Below are positions 34,346 to 41,428 of a stretch of 41,428 bases of DNA, one piece after another. Made by a program: the position numbers and the translations under genes. This DNA comes from Candidatus Poseidoniia archaeon (GTDB lineage Archaea; Thermoplasmatota; Poseidoniia; MGIII; CG-Epi1). The notes under the pieces were generated by a model. The model worked only from the letters and a program-made list of their open reading frames with translations. It did not search any database and was not told where the DNA came from. The stretch lies in assembly GCA_029936395.1 (NCBI GenBank), contig JAPYSW010000007.1, forward strand, positions 1 to 41,428, written 5' to 3'. Position 1 is the first letter of the stretch, and every line of letters begins with the position of its first letter.

Positions 34346-37300
34346 ATATAATTCAAAAATTAGGTTATTGGCTATTTAACTTAAAAAAATGGTTCCTAAA
34401 TTTACCCGCTGCAGCCCCTATCGCTCTTAAAAGAACATGGAGAGGAAGAGAAAGAGCTATTGCCGTTATTGCGGGAGTATTCTTAGCTACCCTAGTAATG
34501 ACTACTGTTTTCGCGTATGGTAGTGGACTTTCCAAAGCTGCACTCAAAGATGGTGTTGAGGATTTGTTATTCGATGGAAAAATAGATTTCCGCCAAGATC
34601 CAGGAGATAATGTTTTGGGAAGGACAAATGATTCTGCTGCTTGGAAATCCGTTTGTGATGAGTTAACACAGAAAGAAGAATTTGATGATTGTGGACTTGT
34701 CTTTGGAAGACAAGGAATACGTATAGATGGTTTCTTTGATCAAGGATTTTTTACGCCTCAGCCACTTAATGTAGAAAATATTGAAGGGTCTGGGAATTGG
34801 GCTAATGTTAGTCTTGATTACCCTGAAGCTCTAGAATATGGACCTCCAATTAATGACGAAAGGATAATCCGATTTTATGGAGATGGGATATGGGATGGTG
34901 AATTAGGAGAAAGACATTCTAAAGACATAATGTATGGTGAATGGCCTCAATCTGGAAAAGAAGCAACTGAAATGAGAGCCGTGATTTTACCTTCAAAGTT
35001 AGCCAGTCAAGCCGGAGTCAAAATAAATGACACCATAGATTCACTAACCTTTTCATATGTTACTAATGTAAAACTATTCTCCGAAGAAATGCCCGGTTGT
35101 GACGTAAAAAATATTGAGTACGGACCTGTAGACAATGGCCACAAATATTGTAGATTGAATATGACTGTTACAAATCTTACAATAGCTGCAATTTACCAAG
35201 AAAAGGGCGCTGGAAATCCTACCATTTTATTTGATCCTGTGATAATACCAGCTGAAATATTAAGTGAATTTCAAAAAACAACTCTAATGGATTATGATCA
35301 TGGATATCTTGGTTTCGCACTCGATAGAGATAAATTGCCATCCCAGACAGCTGATGCAGCTGCCGATTACTTAGATGACTTGTATGAAGAAGTTACAGAA
35401 AGAAGAATAACGGTATTGTATGCTGCTAATGGAACTTCACCTGTAACAAGAGAAAACTTAACTACTGAAAATAAAGTAGGAGTTATAAGTGGTTCACAAA
35501 GTGAAAAAGATTGTGATAAAAAGATAATCAAAGCTCAATGTTTTGTTAGTAATGTAACAAATCTGAAAAATTTCGAAAACTCAAATAATGAACCAATTAA
35601 TTATTTCATCATGGATTCACAATATTTAGGATCACAAGCTGAAATAAATGGAACACTTGTAGATTCATGGGGTGGATATGCTGATGGAGAAGTTGAACTA
35701 ATCTATACTGACTTAATTCGTGGGACTATCGTCTTCCTGAATATTTTCTTAGGACTTGTTGGAATTTTTAATTATATTCTAGCAATACCAATTGTAGTAC
35801 TATCTTTCTCCGTATTGATATACGGACTGCAATTATCACTAGAGCAAAGGAGAAGAGAAATAGCAATACATCGAGTTATTGGAGGAACCCAAGAAGGATT
35901 AAGAAAGATGCTGACTTCTGAAGTGGTAATAGTTAGTATAATCGCATTTATTGGTGGTTATATCCTTTCAATAGGTATCGTTCCAGATTTATTATCGGCA
36001 GTAGGTTTTATGGACTTTGAACGAAACAATGATTTAGCTGAATATCGATGGAATAATTTAGGAATCGTAGCATTAATATTTACAATAGCAGCCACCATAG
36101 GAATCGCTTGGTACTATGGAAGAGCAAAAGCTCGAGAATTCCTAAATCAAGAAATTGAAGAAGGTGTCAAAAATAATGCAAAACAGACTGAACCGAGATT
36201 TTGGCTACCTCTTATCGCCTTTATTATAGGTCTATTTACAGCAATAGAAATCTGGATAGAAGACAATGGTGGCTTAGGAAGTATCGGAGAAGATGGTTTG
36301 ATTACCAATTTCATAACAGGTGGTCTTCTCAAAATATTCGCACCATTCTTGCTATGGATTGGAGGAGCTATAATTCTTGGTAGAATTGGTGCAAAAGGTC
36401 CTGAAATTTTAGTTCGAATATTCGGAAGAACGGCACTTCTATCAGATATTAAGAGAGGATTAACTAATTCTACATCTTCAGATACAGTAAATCGGTTAGC
36501 AGTTATTATGTTGTTAACGCTATCAATTGTAACTCTAGCGGCCATACAAGGCTATACTGGAACGGATGTTGATGAAAGAACAGCATCCGCAGACATTGGA
36601 GCGGACCTACAAGTACAATTCGTAGATCCTCTTTCTAAAGAAGAAGCTGAAACTGCAGTGAACAAAGCAATATATCGAATAAATGATAAGGAAATAAAGA
36701 AAATAGAATCTAGTGCTTCTGTAGGAACTATATATCCTACTACAAAAGGTAGCTCCGGAATTATTACAACGTATGTTGTTTTTGAGAATTCGGAAAATAC
36801 CCTTATCTGGGATCAACAGGCAGTTCCAAATAGAAATATTGATAGCACAATGAATAAACTATCGAATGACGGATTTACTGCTGGAGAAGGAGCTATCAGT
36901 TTACTAGATTTACCTGATAATAATGATGATAGAGGATTTGGACCAAATTCAGAATCTAGAGATTCGGAATTTGAATACAAGATTACCTTAGAATATCCGG
37001 AATATGTATTCAGAATGAATCAAAATTATAAGTTCGAAACATATGAATTAAATATTACTAATGGTTCATTGACTCACAATTGGACTTCTAATCTAACTGC
37101 TGGTTCTTGGATTGTTGTAAATAATTTAGATAATTCAACATACAATTTAACGCTTGAAAGTATTGTTGGAAATTACACATTACCAATTGTTGGGGGAAAT
37201 AACTTTACTTCATTTATTGAGATTCCACCTTTTGGAGGGCCATTTCATTTCAATATAACAGTAGATAGTGATAACATCACACAAAACAAATTGGACATTG

Positions 37301-38091
37301 AAATCAAAAGTAGTGAATCATTCCTTGAAATTGATTATACAAATAGTACATTTAGGGATACTCAAATCACATACCTAGGAAAACACGAATGGATCCCCGG
37401 AATATCTATAACAGATACAAATAATGCTATAATTTTAGGAGAAAACTCCTACCGGAAATTAGTTGGTGATGAAATAGCAGATGCTTATATTTCTAATATT
37501 TGGTTTTTTGAATTATGTGATCAAGGGAAAGAAGATTGCAAGAAGGCATTAGGTAGGATTGCTGGAGAAATTGGAAATAATGAAATCGTTTTTAGTTCAG
37601 AAGATTGGGGCTCATCCCATGAAGAAGTTGAAACAAATGGAGGTCTAATATTTGGTACACAAGGCCTACTAAGTCTGCAATTTATGATTTCCTCAGTTGC
37701 AGTTGTAGCCTCTGCATTTGTATTTCTTTCTCTGGTTTTAGATCAAAGAAGTAAAGAATTAGCGATTCTCCAAGCTATAGGAGCAAGCCCAAATCAAATC
37801 CGAAAATTAGTACTCTTTGAAATTTTATCAATAATTATTGTTAGCATGACTCTTGGGGTATTACTAGGGATTGGAGTTGCACAAACTTTCAATGGATTCT
37901 TCTTTGTATTTGGATATATTTTCCAAATATTCCTAGGCAATGCAACGCCTATAGACAGGGAATTAGTATGGCCATGGGCTGAGATAATAATTGTCAATAT
38001 TTCAGTTCTTATTGCTGTAATAATTGCACTAGTTTTAACAACTAGAAAAGTACTAAATGCAAATTTAGCAATGATATTGAAGGGGGAATAA
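34342..38091 (+). CDS. Large FtsX/MacB-type ABC permease with two ectodomains
   Basis: 1249 aa. One N-terminal span (about residues 37-57) is followed by an ectodomain to ~455. A central membrane block has spans near 459-495, 526-548, 573-593, 619-637, 663-683 and 717-735. A second ectodomain covers ~745-1105, and the last three or four spans lie at ~1112-1235 with the FtsX hallmark LDQRSKELAILQAIGASPNQI. The central block has the matching LEQRRREIAIHRVIGGTQEG. Thus two FtsX permease units are fused, as in the longer YtrF/MacB-like exporters. The second ectodomain is dense in N-x-S/T sequons (NLTAG, NSTYNLT, NITVDSDNIT), suggesting N-glycosylation. Likely exports or extracts lipid, protein or peptide; the substrate is unknown. 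Confidence 0.9.
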   Translation: MNIIQKLGYWLFNLKKWFLNLPAAAPIALKRTWRGRERAIAVIAGVFLATLVMTTVFAYGSGLSKAALKDGVEDLLFDGKIDFRQDPGDNVLGRTNDSAAWKSVCDELTQKEEFDDCGLVFGRQGIRIDGFFDQGFFTPQPLNVENIEGSGNWANVSLDYPEALEYGPPINDERIIRFYGDGIWDGELGERHSKDIMYGEWPQSGKEATEMRAVILPSKLASQAGVKINDTIDSLTFSYVTNVKLFSEEMPGCDVKNIEYGPVDNGHKYCRLNMTVTNLTIAAIYQEKGAGNPTILFDPVIIPAEILSEFQKTTLMDYDHGYLGFALDRDKLPSQTADAAADYLDDLYEEVTERRITVLYAANGTSPVTRENLTTENKVGVISGSQSEKDCDKKIIKAQCFVSNVTNLKNFENSNNEPINYFIMDSQYLGSQAEINGTLVDSWGGYADGEVELIYTDLIRGTIVFLNIFLGLVGIFNYILAIPIVVLSFSVLIYGLQLSLEQRRREIAIHRVIGGTQEGLRKMLTSEVVIVSIIAFIGGYILSIGIVPDLLSAVGFMDFERNNDLAEYRWNNLGIVALIFTIAATIGIAWYYGRAKAREFLNQEIEEGVKNNAKQTEPRFWLPLIAFIIGLFTAIEIWIEDNGGLGSIGEDGLITNFITGGLLKIFAPFLLWIGGAIILGRIGAKGPEILVRIFGRTALLSDIKRGLTNSTSSDTVNRLAVIMLLTLSIVTLAAIQGYTGTDVDERTASADIGADLQVQFVDPLSKEEAETAVNKAIYRINDKEIKKIESSASVGTIYPTTKGSSGIITTYVVFENSENTLIWDQQAVPNRNIDSTMNKLSNDGFTAGEGAISLLDLPDNNDDRGFGPNSESRDSEFEYKITLEYPEYVFRMNQNYKFETYELNITNGSLTHNWTSNLTAGSWIVVNNLDNSTYNLTLESIVGNYTLPIVGGNNFTSFIEIPPFGGPFHFNITVDSDNITQNKLDIEIKSSESFLEIDYTNSTFRDTQITYLGKHEWIPGISITDTNNAIILGENSYRKLVGDEIADAYISNIWFFELCDQGKEDCKKALGRIAGEIGNNEIVFSSEDWGSSHEEVETNGGLIFGTQGLLSLQFMISSVAVVASAFVFLSLVLDQRSKELAILQAIGASPNQIRKLVLFEILSIIIVSMTLGVLLGIGVAQTFNGFFFVFGYIFQIFLGNATPIDRELVWPWAEIIIVNISVLIAVIIALVLTTRKVLNANLAMILKGE

Positions 38092-39206
38092 TGAGTAAAC
38101 AAAAACCTTTTGAACATACATTAGGCCAAGGTAAAGAAAGTGAAAATAATGAAAAAGAGATGCTAAATGCAGATAACGAATTTAAAAAATCACAAATAGA
38201 AAACTCCAAATTCCCAGTCAAAAATGAAATTCTAAACGCGAGTGGACTATATCATGTATATGAATCAAAGGCATTAGAAGGAAATGTCGTAGCGCTAAGA
38301 GGATTGCATGTTAGCGTGAACAAGGGCGAAGCTGTTGCAGTTGTGGGACCTTCGGGTTCAGGAAAATCTACTCTTCTAAAGTGTCTAGGTGGATTGATAA
38401 AACCTTCAGCTGGTGGCGTCATAATGGGCGGAGAAGCAATCACACGCATGCAAGGTTCTGAACTTGTTGAAATGCGTCAGAAAACTGTTTCTTTTATATT
38501 CCAAGAAGCTAATCTATTACCTGACCTTAATGCATTAAACAATGTTGCGCAACCATTGATTCATAAAGGTGAAATGATAACTTATGCTCAAGAAAAAGCC
38601 AGAGAACTATTGCAATTTTTGAAGATGGATGATAGAGCCTATGGAATGCCCGAAGAATTGTCGGGAGGTGAACAGCAAAGAGTAGCAATTGCAAGAGCTT
38701 TAATTACAAACCCAAAGCTAATTTTAGCAGATGAACCAACTGGAGCTTTAGATCCAATAACTAGTAGAGAGGTTCTTGGTTTATTCAAGGAATTGCATGA
38801 AGAAAAAGAGGTTGCATTCCTAATCGTCACTCATAGTAGAGAAGTAGCAGCTTTTGCAGATAGATCTCTAGAATTAAGGGATGGACGATTTGTGGCACAA
38901 CATGGGAATAGTGTTGACATTTCAGATTTGAATGAAAGCAGAGAAATTATAATTGATGACACTGGAACCATAACTTTACCACCTGATTTACTCGCACAAA
39001 TTGGAGGATCTGGTAGATTTGAAATACCAAATGTCGAGCAGAACGAAATTAGCTTTTCAAGAGTAGCAGAAGAAAGAGTCGAAATTGAAGAAAATGCCGA
39101 TCTTGTTCTTTCGCCTATATGTCCGGCATGCAACCATGACTACAAGAAAGAAAAAATGCAAATGTGTCCTGAGTGTGGTTCAAGCCGTCCAATGATTAAA
39201 TCATAA
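38091..39206 (+). CDS. ABC transporter ATPase with C-terminal zinc ribbon (second of two)
   Basis: This 371-aa protein is a LolD-like ATPase with Walker A GPSGSGKST (86-94), Q-loop IFQEANLLPDL, signature LSGGEQQR (190-197), Walker B LILADEPTG and VTHS switch. It differs from its partner by an ~45-residue polar N-terminal extension and a C-terminal ~90-residue extension ending in a zinc ribbon, C344-x2-C347 and C359-x2-C362. Two unlike ATPases flanking one double-length permease suggest a heterodimeric motor. The start overlaps the permease stop (TAATG at 38089-38093). Confidence 0.92.
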   Translation: MSKQKPFEHTLGQGKESENNEKEMLNADNEFKKSQIENSKFPVKNEILNASGLYHVYESKALEGNVVALRGLHVSVNKGEAVAVVGPSGSGKSTLLKCLGGLIKPSAGGVIMGGEAITRMQGSELVEMRQKTVSFIFQEANLLPDLNALNNVAQPLIHKGEMITYAQEKARELLQFLKMDDRAYGMPEELSGGEQQRVAIARALITNPKLILADEPTGALDPITSREVLGLFKELHEEKEVAFLIVTHSREVAAFADRSLELRDGRFVAQHGNSVDISDLNESREIIIDDTGTITLPPDLLAQIGGSGRFEIPNVEQNEISFSRVAEERVEIEENADLVLSPICPACNHDYKKEKMQMCPECGSSRPMIKS

Positions 39207-39759
39207 GTTCGATTCGTGGGCTTTTACTATCAATTACAGGAACTATATCTTCACTTATTGGTTTTACAAAGTCATTGTAAGATTCCAAAAATATTGGAAT
39301 ATTGAGCCCCATAAAACAATCAACCCCAACTTGTGATAAGAGAGACATCCCTGATTTGGATAAATTACGAGCACCTATCAAATCTTGAATCTCGTAGTTA
39401 GCCATTCTTATTTTTAGTAGAGCGGCCCCACATTTGATTAAACCCTGAAGGAATCTGTGTTCACTACTATTCCTTACAGAAGCAATCCACAAACCTTCCC
39501 AGGCTTCATGAGCTTCCCAATAATAATGATAATTGTACAAATCAATTCCAAATAAATAATCCTTATTATCTTTCCACAAATTAGAATCCCATTTATTGTG
39601 GTCACCGTCTTCTTCTCCATAGCTATGTCCTTCTGGACTATTTGTGGGATGCGGATGAATTCCTGGAACATAACGATAAGGTGGGAAATCTACAGAACCA
39701 TATCTTTGATTTCCTGTGTTTAATTCGGTTTCAGAGGATGCTAATGGATAATCTACCAT
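39196..39759 (-). CDS. DUF309 family protein
   Basis: This 187-aa protein has the DUF309 core H-Y-Y-W-E-A-H-E-A-W-E-x-L-W (the family's HxxWExxW type) followed by EHRFLQGLIKCGAALLKIR. The helical family is found in bacteria and archaea without an established function. The N-terminal ~60 residues (PPYRYVPGIHPHPTNSPEGH) are proline- and histidine-rich. It is coupled to the upstream cysteine desulfurase by a one-base overlap (TAATG at 39757-39761). Its 3' end overlaps the convergent ABC ATPase by 11 bases. Confidence 0.83.
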   Translation of the reverse strand: MVDYPLASSETELNTGNQRYGSVDFPPYRYVPGIHPHPTNSPEGHSYGEEDGDHNKWDSNLWKDNKDYLFGIDLYNYHYYWEAHEAWEGLWIASVRNSSEHRFLQGLIKCGAALLKIRMANYEIQDLIGARNLSKSGMSLLSQVGVDCFMGLNIPIFLESYNDFVKPISEDIVPVIDSKSPRIELMI

Positions 39760-40958
39760 TAACTACTCAACATATCTTCTATAGCATTTGTAAAGTTCCT
39801 TACATCTGCTTCATTATTGTAAAGATATACGCTAGCCCTTGCAGTACCTTCAATCTTACGTGAATTAAACCAGGAATGCACACAATGCATACCACTTCGA
39901 ATTGCAATATTGTAAGTTTCATCTAAATGCATAGCTATCTCGGTAGTATCCCAATTATCCAAAGTAAACGAAGTAATACCTCCTCTATGTGAAACATCTT
40001 CTGGACCAACAATAGAGACACCTTCCAAATTCTCCAATTTATTAGATAAAATTGTATTGAGTTTAGTTTCATGCTTCTGGATATTATCTCGACCAACACC
40101 CATAATATATTCTGCAGCAGTTCCAGCACCTATTGCACCGGCATAATCTTGAAGACCAGCCTCAAAACAAGACGGAGGTGGCAATAATTCATAACTATCA
40201 TATGTCGTATTAACTACAGTCGAACCTCCAACATATGTTGGAACTAAATTCTTTAGTTCATCATATTTACCATAAAGTGCACCCATTCCACTAGGGCCAC
40301 AGAACTTATGTGCACTAATAGAAGCAAAATCAACATCCAAATCAACAACATTTAATTCCTTATGAGGTGCAGCCTGAGCAGCATCCATTAACACTTTGAT
40401 TCCCTTATCATGGCATATTTCAATAATATCCTTAACTGGATTTGTGTAACCATCTAAATTGGATGTGTGGACAATACTCATTAATTTGGTCTTACTATCT
40501 ATACTTTCTTTCAATGCCTCAAGATCAAAATAGTAATTGTCTTTGGCAGGTACAACTTGATAATCAATCCCTTTGTATTTGGCCAGATGATGCCACGGTA
40601 CCACATTGGAATTATGTTCCTTATCGGAGGTCAGGACTTTATCTCCTTTACCAAGGCCAAGACCATTGGCGACTATGTTCATTCCTTCGGTTGTATTTCT
40701 CGTAAAAACCATCTCCGAAGTCTGTTCAGCTCCTACAAATCTACGGAGGCTATCTCTAGCCATCTCAAACCCTTCCGTTACTTGCCAACTCATTCTATGA
40801 ACAGAACGCCCTCCACAGACAGGATATTTCGTGTAATACTCCATTATAGAATCAATTACCTGCTGAGGTCTCAAAGTCATACAGGCACTATCAAGATATG
40901 TTGGAGCATCGTCTGTATTAAGAATTGGAAAATCCTTCCTAAATTTCGAAATATCCAT
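39759..40958 (-). CDS. sufS: SufS-like cysteine desulfurase (class V aminotransferase)
   Basis: This 399-aa PLP enzyme takes sulfur from cysteine for Fe-S clusters or thiolated tRNA. The PLP lysine is K218 in SISAHKFCGPSGMG, the aspartate/glutamine-binding DAAQAAPH is at 192-199, the substrate region TSDKEHNSNV is at 110-119, and the active cysteine is C359 in RSGMHCVHSW, the group II (SufS/CsdA) arrangement. No sufBC or sufE-like gene is adjacent in the window; the partner is a DUF309 gene. A minus-strand TATA-like GCTTTAAATCCC (40995-40984) lies about 31 bases before ATG 40958. Confidence 0.93.
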   Translation of the reverse strand: MDISKFRKDFPILNTDDAPTYLDSACMTLRPQQVIDSIMEYYTKYPVCGGRSVHRMSWQVTEGFEMARDSLRRFVGAEQTSEMVFTRNTTEGMNIVANGLGLGKGDKVLTSDKEHNSNVVPWHHLAKYKGIDYQVVPAKDNYYFDLEALKESIDSKTKLMSIVHTSNLDGYTNPVKDIIEICHDKGIKVLMDAAQAAPHKELNVVDLDVDFASISAHKFCGPSGMGALYGKYDELKNLVPTYVGGSTVVNTTYDSYELLPPPSCFEAGLQDYAGAIGAGTAAEYIMGVGRDNIQKHETKLNTILSNKLENLEGVSIVGPEDVSHRGGITSFTLDNWDTTEIAMHLDETYNIAIRSGMHCVHSWFNSRKIEGTARASVYLYNNEADVRNFTNAIEDMLSS

Positions 40959-40983
40959 AGGTCTCTAAATACACTACAATAAA

Positions 40984-41024
40984 GGGATTTAAAGCCATGT
41001 GACTTAAAAGATGACTTTTTAAGG
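40984..41024. promoter_or_regulatory. Divergent TATA elements between sufS and the MscS gene
   Basis: GCTTTAAATCCC (minus strand, 40995-40984) would start the sufS message near 40963. CTTTTTAAGG (plus strand, 41015-41024) is 24 bases before ATG 41044 and would give a leaderless MscS message. AAGGAGGT at 41021-41028 looks like a Shine-Dalgarno site but is too far from the ATG (15 bases) to be convincing. Confidence 0.4.
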
Positions 41025-41043
41025 AGGTCGTATTGAAACAGAT

Positions 41044-41428
41044 ATGACTTGTCTAGAAGATTTTCCAACCAAATTGTCACCAACCTACGAATGTGCATCC
41101 GAATTAGCTAATCTGGGGCCTGTAGCCGCGTTGCTGACACTAATCATTGGAATTACCATAATAAAAATAATACTAAGATACTTAAAACTCGCATTCGACA
41201 AATATGATTATATTGACCAAGGACTTGAAAATTTCATCTATAAGATTGTAAGCGTAGCTCTATGGGTATTAGTTATCCTGACTGCGGCTAACGAAATGGG
41301 TATCAATGTAATGGGAATCGTCGCGGCGCTCGGCATTGTTGGCCTAGCGGTTGCCTTCGCGTCGCAGGACACAATGGAGAACATTATCGCCGGCATCTTC
41401 CTCATTATCGACCGGCCGTTCCGTGAAG
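41044..41428 (+). CDS. MscS-family mechanosensitive channel, N-terminal part (cut by window edge)
   Basis: The 128 codons present encode a short periplasmic N-terminus (MTCLEDFPTKLSPTYECASE), a first membrane span (VAALLTLIIGITIIKIIL), a linker, a second span (IYKIVSVALWVLVILTAANE) and then the MscS pore helix GIVAALGIVGLAVAFASQDT followed by IAGIFLIIDRPFRE. MscS channels release solutes at low osmolarity. The C-terminal beta/cage domain lies beyond the window. The last ~36 codons have GC-rich third positions, unlike the preceding codons and the rest of the window. Confidence 0.88.
   Translation, partial: MTCLEDFPTKLSPTYECASELANLGPVAALLTLIIGITIIKIILRYLKLAFDKYDYIDQGLENFIYKIVSVALWVLVILTAANEMGINVMGIVAALGIVGLAVAFASQDTMENIIAGIFLIIDRPFRE

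Noticed and set aside
33940-34356. 138-codon minus-strand frame in the first ABC ATPase
   Set aside because: It is antisense to the signature and Walker B region; Ser/Ala-rich content mirrors the sense codons.
36147-36545. 132-codon minus-strand frame in the ABC permease
   Set aside because: It is a shadow of membrane-span codons, with no start signals or family match.
39196-40958. Classification of the DUF309-SufS pair as a complete suf operon
   Set aside because: No SufB, SufC, SufD or SufE/U-like gene is present in the window; only the desulfurase is supported.
40557-40982. 141-codon plus-strand frame across sufS
   Set aside because: It runs antisense to the conserved PLP-enzyme N-terminal region and over the promoter; no protein signature.

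Overview
The window is an AT-rich archaeal chromosome segment. Archaeal markers are the 5' part of a 16S rRNA, an intron-containing tRNA-Trp, SRP54, ribosomal protein eL15, a GINS (Gins51) subunit, the tRNA-splicing endonuclease EndA, type II GAPDH, an AK6-type adenylate kinase and archaetidyl-lipid synthesis. The 16S fragment, the very large secreted or membrane-anchored surface proteins and a DUF5611 gene suggest a planktonic euryarchaeon of the Thermoplasmatota (Marine Group II/III, Poseidoniales-like). That placement is an inference; no tree was run. The gene content looks chromosomal: I see no transposase, integrase, phage gene or CRISPR array.

Layout. 1-499 is the 5' part of 16S rRNA (minus strand) with a structured leader and promoter up to about 760. 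782-5917 is a 1711-aa surface protein with Asp-box (BNR) repeats. 5998-9708 runs on the plus strand: alanyl-tRNA editing protein AlaX, SRP54, DUF5611, AK6-type kinase and a CDP-alcohol phosphatidyltransferase. 9709-10119 holds a possible 40-aa ORF and tRNA-Trp, whose 97-nt intron reads as a complete box C/D guide RNA. 10120-13561 has an unknown protein, ribulose-phosphate 3-epimerase and a secreted thioredoxin-fold protein. 13558-17691 (minus) is the compact operon pyrE-purD-CaCA exchanger-nnr. 17728-18765 (minus, lipid kinase) and 18862-20631 (plus, eL15 and a CysJ-like reductase) diverge from one symmetrical TATA element. 20634-23186 (minus) is a CARDB-type surface protein. 23349-26025 (plus) is purB-THUMP protein-panE, and 26000-27034 (minus) is type II GAPDH.

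27081-32016 (minus) is the most unusual part: a two-gene module of a ten-pass membrane protein ending in an McrB-like AAA+ domain and a partner with a PD-(D/E)XK, McrC-like nuclease core. It diverges from gins51-endA (32110-33551). 33617-39206 is an ABC export-type operon with two LolD-like ATPases flanking a 1249-aa FtsX/MacB-type permease. 39196-40958 (minus) is a SufS-like cysteine desulfurase plus a DUF309 protein. 41044 to the end is the start of an MscS channel whose codon use becomes GC-rich in the last ~110 bases.

Genes within operons are packed tightly, with recurrent TAATG or ATGA stop/start overlaps. Many first genes have a TATA-like element about 25 bases before the start codon, suggesting leaderless mRNAs; this was used to choose several starts.
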